From assembly GCA_015680685.1 (NCBI GenBank), contig MNCI01001860.1:154472-218471 (forward strand): a DNA stretch of 64,000 nt, given 5' to 3'. The position numbers and the translations under genes were made by a program. Shown here piece by piece: positions 34,862 through 45,895 of the stretch. Each line of letters opens with the position of its first letter. Position 1 is the first letter of the stretch. Origin of the DNA: Gnetum montanum. Taxonomy: Eukaryota > Streptophyta > Gnetopsida > Gnetales > Gnetaceae. The notes beneath the pieces were generated by a model. The model was not told where the DNA came from. It searched no databases and worked only from the letters and a program-made list of their open reading frames with translations.

Positions 34862-37832
34862 GGCACCTCCCTCATGACTAAACTTATGGGTGTGCATTTA
34901 GAAGATGTACTTTAAATGTCCTTGGTTATACACCATAAGTTTCTTTTTTATCATCTTTAATGATTTATGTTTGTGCTTATTAGCATATTTAACATTGATG
35001 ATAATCAAGTTTTGGTCATTTGGAGATATATATTCAACTAGAATAGAAGATATTTATATTTAAGAAGGTCTAGATATGTTTTATTATGCTCTATTTTAGT
35101 TTTTAGATCTCTTTGTTTATCACTTTCTTCTAATGTATGGTTAGGGTGTAAGATGTTCTTTTGTAAGTTTTTAGTTTTGTTCATTTTCTTAAGACAAGAG
35201 CTAATAAGTGGTTGGGATATTTTAATGCATCTTTTGGATAGGGTGTTATTCTTATTTTCTAGCCACTAGATGTCTTTTGGTTTAGTGGCTATTGTATAGA
35301 CATGGTTTTGCATACATACTTATTCTTTAAGTTTTTTGTGGGCTAGTATAGGTATCATGTTAATACTTTAAAATTTCAACCCACAACTACATCCTTTGTC
35401 ATTATAAGTAATGCATGAAATTTCTTGTCTCTCCACCATGTCATGTTCAAGTTTGATGTTTTATTTTGGAGTGGTAATGACTATTGGCTTTTGCATGGGA
35501 TTAGGAGGCATTATTTTTGTAAGGAAGGGGGTTGCACCATATTGTTATTGTTTTGGTTCTAATGAGCTAGGAGGCCTAATACATGCAGGAACTATTCTAA
35601 AGAAAAGATGTTTTTAAGGCTTGTACTCGATGTCACTGGTACTATTTTCATTTTGCATGTTCATAGCACAAGTGGCATTCTTCTATTAAGTTTATGGTGC
35701 TAGTTATTCTTGCATTGTTAATGATGACATATGTTGAAGGAGAGTATGAGAGTATTAAGGATATGATAGATGATAAGAGACATGGAACAATGATTCCAAA
35801 TAAGATATTGTGGGTTGATGTTATACAGAAGGGTATTGGTAGTGAAGTTGAGGCATGGATAGTAGAATCATTAGAAGAAATATGTTGTTGCATATAGTAT
35901 CCATAAGGTTTTGAGTAGTAATAAAGATATTGCTAATTTGATGATGGAATCCCCAATTATTATTGGTTTTGCTATTGTTATTGATAGTAGTCTTGAGGTT
36001 GAGTAGGAGCCCTTCTTGGATAGTATTATTAGTTATAAAATTTTCTATGATTACTTGGTAGATAAGGCAATCTCCTATGCATTTTATTTTCCACAAACTT
36101 GGAATTTAAAGAAAAAGTTCTAGACTCCTGTAGATGTAACATAATTGGGTAATAGCCCTTTTGATGTTCATATTCACAAATGGTACGTCCATCATCCTCC
36201 TCTATGCCTGAGTCTACAACCTCTTGCATTATTGCATGTTTCCCATTTTGTGATAAGTGTTCCTACTTATTTTGTTATTCTTCCTCTTCTTGTCTTGGTT
36301 TATTGATTCTACTTGCTTTACCTTCTCCTCTATGATTTTCAAGTTGGTTGTAACTTTTTTATCCATTAATTCCTACATCTTATCTACCCTTACTACAATC
36401 TCAATGATGAAATTTTGTATTAGCAAGGTTTTATGTGAAATCATCTCATTAAGATCTACCTCTTCTCCCTAATCACAAATATGAACCTTATTTTTATGAA
36501 GGGTTGGATCTCGGTTATATACCTCTATGTTCTTCTTTATGTACAACTCTTCATCTTCTTTTACTACTTATTTAATTAGCCTTTGTATCTAATGGAATCT
36601 CAACTCTGATAATCTTTCTTAGGCATAGATCCCAAGGGTCTCTTTTGTGTTGTTACGAAGCCCATCTATGATGTGACGAAGGTACTTAGTTTGAGAAAAT
36701 CCATGACCTAGGCATCTATGCAGTATAGAATAATATTTTTCCAAGGCTATATCAATGGATTCATGGCTCTCTTTCTTCTACCTTTGAAATTGTTTTCTTA
36801 AATCAAACACTCTTGAATAGGTTTGATATTTCTCATTGAAGAGCTCAAGCATTATGAACCATCAATGAATTGAATCTAGTTCTAATGATCTATACCAACT
36901 GTTATCTTCTTCTATTAGTATCTTGGGAAAGAACTTAAGCTTTTACCACTTACTTTCACTATTTTTCAAGGCACAAGGATCATGGAAGACTTGTAAATTA
37001 TGTTATGTATCAGAATTGTAGTCTTCCTCAATTTTAGAAATGTTATTAATATTAAGCCATTTGATAAGAATTTTCCTTTGATGTGTGTGGGGTATTCTAA
37101 CTGCCTTCCTGATATGTATCATGTTACTAGTAGCCAACAAGGGTTCATAATCATTAGACATGTTATGATCATAATCTCTATTTCTATTTATCTGATTGTA
37201 ATGGTTTCATCTCTACTTCATTTGGTACCTTGTATCTTGTCTTTGATTTCTATTTCTATTTTTTTAATTGTGATGATTTCATCTATGCTCTATTTGGTAC
37301 CTTGTATCTTGTCTTTGATCTCTGTTTCTATCTTCATCTTAATCCCTTAGTAAAGCTCTATTTCCATAACAATGTTCATCTTTATCAAAACTAGACAATG
37401 AAGAAGAATAGGAAGATGATGAACTAGGAGAAGCACCATGGCTCCCATATTTCCCCCTTTGGTCCTTTAGTTCATCTCTTCTAGGGTACTAGAGGTTTTA
37501 GGCATTGATATCCTCCTTGTCCTAAGACTTGTTCCATCCCCTCTAAGATTGTCTATGATAGTTGAACATACTCTTTGAATACAATAAGGGTTAGCATGAG
37601 CATATGAGACCCCTTCTTGCAATAGTTTACTCCAACTTTATTCAATATAGATGCTATCATTACTTCTACTAGTGTTCTCATAGTATAATGGACTATTAAT
37701 GCAATGTGAAGAAGACATGTTTTTAGTTAATAATGTATGTGGCTTAAAATATCAATTTTTTCTAAAAGATAAATTGTTAGTGTTTTTACAATGATTCATT
37801 CATGATATAACTAATCTAAATCACTAGCACCA
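34862..37832 (-). pseudogene. F1-c internal region with decayed gag
   Basis: 34862-35330 matches F1-e 62108-62558 (non-coding 3' segment). 36029-36229 (minus) carries the knuckle block CEYEHQKGYYPIMLHLQES. 36590-36860 has relics of the Gag core block. Many stops. Confidence 0.65.
36149..36187 (-). other. Gag knuckle-like motif of F1-c, two ligands lost
   Basis: R-T-I-C-E-Y-E-H-Q-K-G-Y-Y aligns with C-X2-C-X3-H-X4-C. The first Cys is Arg and the last is Tyr, each one transition from Cys codons. Confidence 0.55.
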
Positions 37833-37850
37833 TCCCTGGTAATAGTGTCA
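37833..37850 (-). other. F1-c primer binding site
   Basis: Minus strand TGACACTATTACCAGGGA: six differences from the tRNA-Asp complement, all transitions. Confidence 0.65.
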
Positions 37851-37851
37851 A

Positions 37852-38729
37852 TGATGTGCAATGAGTGTTTCCTATTCCCAACCATACAAATCACAAGTGT
37901 GTATCTGCAATCTAGTTGAATTCTGTAGAACTTTAACTAATAGTATCTTAGATAATTAAGTGTGATGTTGTTGGTCATTGTCTTTCCAATCATCACTTGT
38001 GCTAGCTTGATGGGCATGTTTAAGTAATATTGAGGCATAAAATATTTGTATTTTTGTTATTTTTATCATTAAAATATTAAAACAATAAAGTGATTAAAGA
38101 ATTAATTTCTAACTACAGAATTAAGAGTAATCTAAGCTATCCTAAGCATAGAGCATCTATTTCCACTTTCTCTACCCATCCTGAATCTACATTAATGTTG
38201 TTGGTTTACCAAATGTCTACTATTGGGCATACCAAGTATCCATTGCTGGGATCACCAAACATTAATATATTATGCCTAAAGTAGTTGTACTCATACTATT
38301 ATAAAATAAAATATTAAATTGCTAAGTGTTGGAAAGTAAAGTGCATTTAAGAGTAAAATGCTAAAAATAAACTAAGTGCTAGTTTGAGTGTTGCATTGGA
38401 AGGAATTAATATTAATTTTATTATTGTCATGCAGAATTGTCTAGGTACATCATGCACTTAAATAAAACTTCATACAATCAACTCAATCCAGGATGTGGCA
38501 CTCAAAGGGAAATTTGGCTAAGTTTTATGAAAGAAAAGTATAAGAGTCTCACTACTAGAATGACCAAAGGTACCATAAACATGATAGATGACTCATATTT
38601 ATAGGCATTTACTATAATTGTGATATTGTATTTGTAACACAACATCCCAACCTACGATATAGTATGCGATGTAGCAGCTATCATAGATGCAATATCTTAG
38701 ACAATTAGTAGAATTGACATGATTGATCA
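37852..38729 (-). repeat. 5' LTR of F1-c (878 bp)
   Basis: Begins TGATG (37852), ends TGATCA (38729). TATTTATAGG near 38598 marks the TATA box; decayed GATAT/CTATCATAG words at 38650-38700. Confidence 0.75.
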
Positions 38730-38734
38730 ATTAA

Positions 38735-40320
38735 CTATCCCTACAGTGATGCTTATCTAAGGTATTATAGCTCTCTCTGATCCTTTAATACCTACTAGTC
38801 ACCCAAACATATTGACATCATTACAAGCTTCACTTTTCGATACTATCAACTAGGCATGTTCTTATGTTTTGAACCCTTCTTATATTACCATAGGTATGGA
38901 AACCTAAAACCTATGTCCTTGTGGGTTGCCAATATTTTAAAGCCATAATTTTTTAACTAGAGTGTGGCTTTGGAGCACAACAAGAGCACCCCCAACATTT
39001 GGTCACGATTGTCATAATGCTAACTCACATGCACTATTTGTGATGGCTAGTTGCCATCTCTTTGTGATTTTCTTTGTTTGCTAATTTTGTTTTGGTTGTC
39101 ATCAGAACAACTATAGTTTTTATTGGCCTTAAAATTTCTAAGCCTTGTGACTTTCCTTCTACTTTATGTGCTAAAGGACATACACAACCAATACAAAATT
39201 TTAGAACTTTTATATAACTTAGTAGTAATGATTGGAATCAAACAGATAACTTAGAGTTCCATACCAAAAGTATTACCACCAAGGTAGTAACACCTCATCT
39301 AGTTGATGCTCTATAAAAATAAAAATAAAAATAATATTAATTTTTTATTTTGTATGTCTTGAATATGAAAATCCCAAAGATAATGTTTAATAATTAACAC
39401 CAAAATATTGCTTTCAATGTTTTGGTGTTCCTTAACTCCTTTCGATGGAACTCGTAATATCGATTTGGCCTCCTTGTGTACCATCCGGTCCCCAAACACA
39501 TTTAGTCCTAAAGTCATTTAGCGAAGAACTCATCATATTGAATATATAAAAATATAAGCTTTGAAGTCTGAACCAGCTTTGTAGCCACTAGTGTTTAGAT
39601 GTTATTCCTGAAAAGCCACTTTATCATCTTAAAAGTAGCGAACGAAGGGTTTCTACGTCAGGCAACCATGCCTATCGTTAACAATTAAATTCCTTGGTTT
39701 TCTGATGGAATGAAGTTTATCAGAGTTAGATTTTGTAAATTCCATGTTTACACGTCCTGAATGAAGTTTATTTGAAAGGCAACTGTAGCCTATGCTGGCT
39801 GAGAAGAGAAGCAGCAGCAGGAAAATGCATTCAGATTATCATCAGAACCTTAATGCTCGTTCCGTTAAGCAGTTTTGGAGTGGGCAGGTTAGAATTCGAA
39901 TCCATATTTTTTGACGTGAGAAATTAAAACCTTGAACAAATGGAAGAGTGTGATGGCTGAGTGAAAGCATAACCTTTTTGAGTACGTAATCCGACTTAAG
40001 CAATAACGACCTCAAAAAAATGCAGCCAATCGAAGAAAATACCGGTAATGTGATGTGCATGATACCGCTTACGGAGGTTAACCTCAATAACTAGAACCGG
40101 TAAGCCTTTTAACTTATTCCGTAGTACGGATGATGGAAAGATTCATTTTTATTTTATGTCTTTTACGGCTGAATTCGAGTTCTTACCCTTGTATCAAACA
40201 TCTACACCAGTCGTTAAAAGTATCAACTAGTTCTCTGAGTTTAAAATTTGCAGACGTGTCGTTTTAAACGCGGTGGAATGTTCAGCTCTTAAATCCGGAA
40301 AAGCTAATCACGATATAACT
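38735..40320. other. No gene seen
   Basis: Low-copy-looking DNA with rising GC after 39500. Short open stretches at 39311-39517 and 39842-40087 (minus) match nothing I recognise. Confidence 0.4.
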
Positions 40321-40531
40321 AATGGTTTTTCAAAAAAAAAAAAAAGTGCAAATTGTTGGTAGAGCGTGGGAGAGGTACAGATTTTCGTAAATTCCATGTC
40401 ATTGCCTGTGAATGCTGGAACTAAATGGTTTTTGAAAAAAAAAAACTAAGTGAATTTTTGGTAGAGCACTAGATTATCATGGGAGAGGTACAGATTTTCA
40501 TAAATTCCATGTCATTGTGTGTGAATGCTGG
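40321..40531 (+). repeat. Tandem duplication, about 100-108 bp unit
   Basis: 40321-40418 and 40424-40531 share AATGGTTTTT(C/G)AAAA..., GGGAGAGGTACAGATTTTC and TTCCATGTCATTG...GTGAATGCTGG. The second unit has a 13-base insertion. Confidence 0.85.
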
Positions 40532-40806
40532 TGTAGGAACACCTCTTCCGATTCTCCTGTGCTTGTTCTATAAGTTGTTTTTGCAGGTTTTTACACTTGG
40601 AGAAGACCTAGAAGGTCATGTCCCATTTGTGTGTTGATTTTTATCATGAAGATTTTTGAATATTTTAGCATGTTTGGAAGTGTTTTTGGCTTATTTTGAT
40701 GAGTTTAAGAGGTTTTAGAGTCTATGGGAAGTTGGGCACTTATTGGGTGGCATCTAAAGGCTTCCGGCATCAAAACAAATATTTTTATTTTTTGCACCTT
40801 TAGGAT

Positions 40807-41022
40807 AGATGTCTCCCTCCCTAAAAAAAAAGACGCCTTTCCTCAATTGAAGATGTTTCCGGTGCATAGAAGACATCAACCAAAAGTAGTAGATATTTGT
40901 CTGAAAGTAGGGCTTTCACAAAAGACGTCTCCCTGAAGTGTAGACGTCTTTAGTCCATAGAAGACGTCTACCAAAAACAATAAACATCTCTCCCAAGAGT
41001 AGGGCCTTTAGGGAAGATGTCT
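40807..41022. repeat. Array of AGACGTCT palindromes
   Basis: Perfect AGACGTCT at 40923-40930, 40942-40949 and 40962-40969; AGATGTCT at 40807-40814 and 41015-41022; further one- or two-base variants between. GACGTC contains the ACGT core bound by plant bZIP factors; binding here is inference. Confidence 0.8.
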
Positions 41023-41304
41023 ATATGAAACAAGAGGCATCTACGTCAGCAAAAAAGAAAAGCTTTGATGAAGCATATCAGTTAGAAAATATTCAAAAGA
41101 CTATAGCTCCATGTGGGAAACATCTAGGGAGGCAAATAGAAAGCTTCCTAGGGTTTTGGATCTTTATAATTATGTATGCCTTCATCCATAAGGAGGAGAG
41201 TTTTGTATGCAAGGAGAACCGGGCAAGAAAGATTGGGTGAGAACATTAGGTGAGTCCAATAGGTGATTGCAGCTCCAAGATCAACTTGTGGTGTGTTGAT
41301 CTAT

Positions 41305-41356
41305 GTGTTCTATTTACTTATATCTCATTTGTGTTCTATTTACTTATATCTCATTT
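41305..41356 (+). repeat. Perfect 26-bp tandem duplication
   Basis: GTGTTCTATTTACTTATATC plus six more bases, twice in succession. Confidence 0.95.
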
Positions 41357-41635
41357 GTGGGTTGAGATCTCAGTTCGGGGTTGTGGGAGAGATTTCTATT
41401 GCTTTTGTCTTTCATTGAGAACAACCATGGTGTATTTGTAGAGCCTCATGCTCTACAATATGGTTTGACTGTGATAGGTTTTTGGATGTTTGTGGGTTGT
41501 GTAAACCATATTGTAATATTTGAAAAAGTTAATTGAAGATAGCTAATTTTCATAATGTTTTCTAACAAATAATTTTGTCTTTTCATAATATTTGAATTGA
41601 AGGTGATTTAATTGTGAAGTGAACCTGGTTCAATT

Positions 41636-41695
41636 GCTAAACATGATTCAAGTTCTCACCTTTTCGCTAAACATGATTCAAGTTCTCACCTTTTC
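41636..41695 (+). repeat. Perfect 30-bp tandem duplication
   Basis: Unit begins GCTAAACATGATTCAAGTTC and is repeated without a mismatch. Confidence 0.95.
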
Positions 41696-41793
41696 TCTCC
41701 TGCTGATTATGAAGTTTTCCTAATTCCATGCCTGCTCTTTGTTTTTCCCGCTGCACCATAATTGTATCTTGAATGGGGCCTTTTACCAACGCA

Positions 41794-41929
41794 GATCGGA
41801 AATGAACAAACGAACAAATTAAGACGGCGTAAATGAATTCCACCGTTATGATGTTTATCATGATCGGAAATGAACAAACGAACAAATTAAGACGGCGTAA
41901 ATGAATTCCACCGTTATGATGTTTATCAT
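41794..41929 (+). repeat. Perfect 68-bp tandem duplication
   Basis: Units 41794-41861 and 41862-41929 are identical, beginning GATCGGAAATGAACAAACGA. Zero divergence implies a recent event. Confidence 0.95.
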
Positions 41930-41950
41930 GAAAAATACCATGAAGTTGCC

Positions 41951-42136
41951 ATGAAGTCAATCATACCGCGTTCGCTACAGCATGTTCGACTGCCCAAGTC
42001 AATGATGCCGCGGAACATACGTTCACGCAATTTCTATGAAATTCCATCCACCTTCGAGACCCAGACCCCGTCAGGCCGTCACCATGTTGTCAACTTGCCG
42101 CCTATGTTGGGAAATATAATCATAATAAATCGATAA
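41951..42136 (+). CDS. Small ORF, 61 codons, function unknown
   Basis: Opens MKSIIPRSLQHVRLPKSMMP and ends with TPSGRHHVVNLPPM followed by a hydrophobic tail. GC is higher than the surroundings. It has no signal peptide and no family I recognise. It starts just after the 68-bp duplication. It may be chance or a decayed exon. Confidence 0.15.
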   Translation: MKSIIPRSLQHVRLPKSMMPRNIRSRNFYEIPSTFETQTPSGRHHVVNLPPMLGNIIIINR

Positions 42137-42572
42137 GTTGGTACGAATTGTATTTAGACGTTTGAAAAATTAAACCTAAAATCACTGATTTCTTTCTAAA
42201 AATGAAGTTTATTATAAAAGTGGGGCAAACTCGAATAAAATTTAATCTCGTCCCTGATGGTTGAACCGGTATCACTGAATTAAAAAACTATAGTTGCAAG
42301 GGTGCCTATTTTCGGCAGACTTGGATAAAAGAATTCTCCCGAAGTTTTCGTTAATCCGCGTTTCTTTGTTTCTGCCATTTTGCGCATGCTCGTATCTTAG
42401 TTTGGAAACCGTGTGCTACTGAACGTCTTTGTTAAGTTAAGATGACCACAAACGTCAAGACTCGACAACCTTACCTTTTGTCGCCTTATACTTTCTGGTA
42501 GAAATGTGCTACCAAGAAGGCTCCATGAACGTGCAGAAGTTGCCTGATTCCGAGAAAATTCCGCGGTAGGGA

Positions 42573-42638
42573 CGCACCACTTGCTGAAAGCTCTGTTGAC
42601 AGAACCGCACCACTTGTTGAAAGCTCTGTTGACAGATT
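42573..42638 (+). repeat. 33-bp tandem duplication
   Basis: Units 42573-42605 and 42606-42638 begin CGCACCACTTG(C/T)TGAAAGCT and differ at a few positions. Confidence 0.9.
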
Positions 42639-42692
42639 CGTATCTTCTTGTGGACAAGTTTCTCACCACGCGATATCCCTGTGTTAGATTAG

Positions 42693-42805
42693 AAATACTC
42701 AAACCCCTAAGCTTCAATCCACATTACAATTTTATTCCATGAATGGTCAAAATACTCAAACGCCGAAGCTTCAATCCACATCGTAATTTTAGCACATGAA
42801 TGATC
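42693..42805 (+). repeat. 57-bp diverged tandem duplication
   Basis: AAATACTCAAAC.CC.AAGCTT, then CAATCCACAT and CATGAATG.TCAA, occurs at 42693 and again at 42750. Confidence 0.8.
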
Positions 42806-42826
42806 AATGGCCATTAGAAGTTGAGT

Positions 42827-42900
42827 TTGACCGAGCCTCATTCAGACTGGAAAGTGGTTTCGTTGGCAGTTGGCACCCAAGCCGGCATTCCGCATATAAG
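42827..42900 (+). promoter_or_regulatory. Putative promoter of the HIPP gene: W-box and TATA
   Basis: TTGACC at 42827-42832 is the core of a WRKY-bound W-box; an inverted GGTCAA lies at 42745-42750. CATATAAG at 42893-42900 is a plausible TATA box, about 70 bases before the ATG. Sites are read from sequence; activity is inference. Confidence 0.4.
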
Positions 42901-42970
42901 TCGATCGATGCATATATTCCAGTATTACAGGAGAGCAGAAAGCTTGTGTCTCAGCAGCACGAGGCACAAC

Positions 42971-43480
42971 ATGAAGGTAAGGAGCTCACAGGGCTCCGCC
43001 TGGCCTTGCTTTGTGTCGTTTAAAAGATGATAACAATTTATTGTAGCATTTCTTGCTTGAAACTGGATTTTCCTGGATAACATCTCACTTACTTTTGTTT
43101 TTTGTTCTGGGTGGGTGCAGAAAGTTGTTGTCAAAGTGCCTCCTGTTGAGAATCCCAAAAAGAGGCAAAAGGCGTTCGCAAGTGTTGCTGGAATGGAAGG
43201 TGTGGTGCAGGTCTCTGTGAATAACAAAGATGGTATGATTACGGTTGTAGGGCAGACAGATCCCGTTGCCATTACACGCAGACTCAAAAAATTGGGTTTC
43301 GCTGATCTCATCAGCGTTGGCCCTGTTGGCCCTGCAAAAGATGTGGAGAAGCCTACCCGTAACCCTACAGTTACTCCTGTGCTTGCACATGAACCTCACA
43401 TAATTTACTGTCCTTGGCCTGCAGAGTACCGGTGCTACGATGAACAGTACGGTCCCATTTCGGCTTGCACCATTATGTGA
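42971..43480 (+). CDS. HMA-domain, isoprenylated-type protein (HIPP-like), two exons, 121 aa
   Basis: Exon 1 is only ATG AAG (42971-42976); the intron is 42977-43120 (GTAAGG...GGTGCAG); exon 2 is 43121-43480. The joined start MK-KVVVKVPP is the classic HIPP opening, and a two-codon first exon is typical of this family. Residues 3-70 fit the HMA beta-alpha-beta fold (FASVAGMEGVVQVSVNNKDG, MITVVGQTDPVAITRRL, LGFADLISVGP). The metal-binding CxxC is absent (the loop reads PPVENPKKRQ), as in many HIPPs with non-canonical HMA domains. The C-terminus CTIM is a CaaX box, predicting farnesylation and membrane attachment. No stops or frameshifts. It is the only intact-looking host gene here. Family members act in metal handling, stress and pathogen response; the ligand of this one is unknown. 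Confidence 0.9.
42977..43120 (+). other. Intron of the HIPP gene (144 bp, phase 0)
   Basis: Donor AAG|GTAAGG and acceptor TGGGTGCAG|AAA; T-rich tract (ACTTTTGTTTTTTG) before the acceptor. Confidence 0.85.
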
Positions 43481-45654
43481 ATCAGATGTCTGTTCTGTTC
43501 TTGAATTAGAGGTCTTGCTTTACGTACTTTACTCTTCTTTCTATTATACTTCGTCAGATTCTGGTTACATGGAGTAGCAGGTGCTGCATTTTCTGAATGA
43601 GGCTTAGATATTAACGTTTTAATAATGATATGTTAGTTTACTGGTAAGGGTCTTGGCATAATAACTTCAAGTAACAGGTTAGATTCTATTGAATAGCATT
43701 GAATTAATTTAAAGGTAATGTGTTTCTAATAATAAATATATCATAAAGAAGATATAGCAATTCAAGCGAAAAATAACCTGTCATGATTGTAATAACATTA
43801 ACTTTTTTTAAAGTATACACTGCTAGAAAGAAAATATAACATTGTAAAATCTTTATTTTATTTGCTCTATCTCAATTAAAAAGGATGTCCACAAAACATT
43901 ACATTTACAATCACAATGTTGATGATTATTCTTGTTTATAAGTGGCTTCTACAAATCTATGTTTCATAAAATTTAGAATCTTAGATACATGAAATTTTGA
44001 GATTAAATTGAAACTTTATTATATTCAAAAACCTGTAGGATCTATATTAGACAGATTACATTTTCATGAAAAATAAAGATAGACTCTATAAATTGACTAA
44101 GCGGGCAGAAAAAACAAAGCATATTATTTTTTTGCTATAACATTATACTTGATTATGAAAGTAACCTTGAATCTATAAAGCACAACTTTATGGGATGAAA
44201 TTAGATTTACCTGGTGCAAAAATTAGTAAATGAATGTCTAATGCTAAGAGAGCAGAAAGATCAAAGTTGTATGCAAAATGTTGACACTTTGAGATAGACC
44301 AAACATCGTTCATGTCCAGGTCCCTTGGAGACTTAATAAATACTTCAGGCTTTAGCTTTCAGCTGGGGCAGGTTTGCTTGTGGAATGAGCTTTTCCAAGA
44401 GGGAACCCAATGTACCTTTAAATATGAGAGGTAGCCATGTTCAAACCTCTATTTAAAGCACAGGCAAACTACATTTGATATGCGACATTACGAACCCAAC
44501 TTGACTCATAGGGTTAGAAATTTACGTTAAGACAACCTCACAGCCGATGTTCAGTCTGTCATACCAACTCAGCTCAGGTTGGTGTAAATTCTAATTTCGC
44601 GGCTCACCATTAAACTGACTTGTGGACTTGGGAACACAAATCCAAGTAATATTCGAAGAATAAAAATATAAGCAAACTGCAGGAGCCCTAGAGCCTTAGA
44701 TAAAGCCATCAAAATTTCACAGCAGTCGTATGCTTTGTGCGCTGCAGGTCAAATGGCAACAACGAAAGCAGAATGGTATGGACCCTTTAGGCACGAAAAA
44801 GTATGTNAAATTCAAACTTAAATTTGAGCAGTAAGTGAGAAATTTAATCATGAAAATTAAAATTTCAGCCATTAACAATTCCCGACCCTCAGACACCAAG
44901 AGTATGGGTAAAGATAGAAATTAAAATTTGGGCGGTTAAAAATTTCAAAGCCTCAAACACCAACAGGGTGTGTGGTTGCACAAAATGAAAAATTCAATTT
45001 TTATCTTGGGCTGCAAAACCGTTTCACTGGGTTATATATAAATATAGAGAATTTTCTAAGTTTTCATTTTCTTTGAAGCCTAACTGCTGGTAACAAGTTT
45101 TGATGAAAACCAAATCACTCATCTATCCTCTCTTCCTCTCTTACTTTTCCATTTCCTTTGCACTCTCTCTTTATCTAATTTGTTCTTTGAATGCTTTTTT
45201 ATTTTAATTTATTTTAATCTTATTCAATATATAAAACTTCTTTATGATTTTATGATCTAATATTATTTTCCTAGAGGAAGCCATGGTTTATTGGGTGTTA
45301 ATTTTATTGCAAATAGAATGGAACCTTAAAGCATAGAAAAGGCAACCTCAAACTTTTCAAAACCAAAGTCAAGAATTATTTTGGTTACTTTTCCTGCCCA
45401 AAATTTCCTAAAATGATTTTGCTAAAATTTAAGTATGAAATTTGATTGTAATGAAATGCAAATTTTGTTTGTGATGAAATGCAAGATAGTGTGGTCATCA
45501 TCACCACTCTCCTACCACACACAGATTAGCCTCTTGGCCAAAACTAGAATATATGTTACCTTATATTTATGTTTTCAAAGACACTCTCATATGTAATTTA
45601 TGAAATACAACATGATATAATAATGAGATTTTGAATGAACCATAATGAATAAGA

Positions 45655-45895
45655 GATAGGAAACTACAAGTGAAATTGAAATTTTATTAAATATGTGGGC
45701 CATCTAGATATGTTAGAGAGTAGAAGTAAACATGCTATGAATTTTTAAAATATCATGAAGAATATTACCAAGTGTGCTTGATAACATTTGGAAGAAATGA
45801 ACCAAATTTGCAATTGTAATGTATCATTCTTTTTAATGTACTCAAATAGAGGACATTGTAGGCAAATGTGAGATTCATATTCAATGCTATTTATA
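45655..45895 (+). repeat. Diverged direct repeat, copy 1
   Basis: AAATTGAAATTTTATTA, CATGCTATGA.TTTT, AACCAAATTTGCAATTGTAAT and AGGACATTGTA recur in the same order in copy 2. Confidence 0.7.

Larger units (their letters stand above)
23187..38729 (-). mobile_element. F1-c: Gag-only LTR element interrupted by F2
   Basis: Left end TGATGAG (23187, the LTR terminus), right end TGATCA (38729). The flanks are ACTAA (23182-23186) and ATTAA (38730-38734), a 5-bp target duplication with one transition. Parts: 3' LTR remnant, 3' non-coding segment 23403-25556, F2 insertion 25557-34861, rest of the internal region with decayed gag to 37832, primer site, 5' LTR. Without F2 it is about 6.2 kb and has no recognisable pol. 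Confidence 0.75.
40532..41457 (+). mobile_element. F2-related solo LTR (926 bp)
   Basis: Starts TGTAG and ends CTACA. 40655-40735 matches the U3 of the F2 LTRs (GCATGTTTGGAAGTGTTTTTGG..., TTATTTTGATGAGTTTAAG). It carries the best-preserved AGACGTCT array (40807-41022). No internal region follows on either side and no matching target duplication was found, so the exact ends are provisional. Confidence 0.65.

Noticed and set aside
37000-37350. 116-codon Ile/Ser-rich plus-strand ORF
   Set aside because: Antisense of decayed F1-c gag with an internal 90-bp repeat; no independent support.
40807-41022. Regularly spaced short repeats resembling a CRISPR array
   Set aside because: The repeat is only 8 bases and palindromic, spacing is irregular, and it sits in the U3 of a plant LTR; other copies are decayed by transition.
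42925-43399. Two minus-strand ORFs over the HIPP gene
   Set aside because: Antisense shadows of exon 2; they have no recognisable domain.
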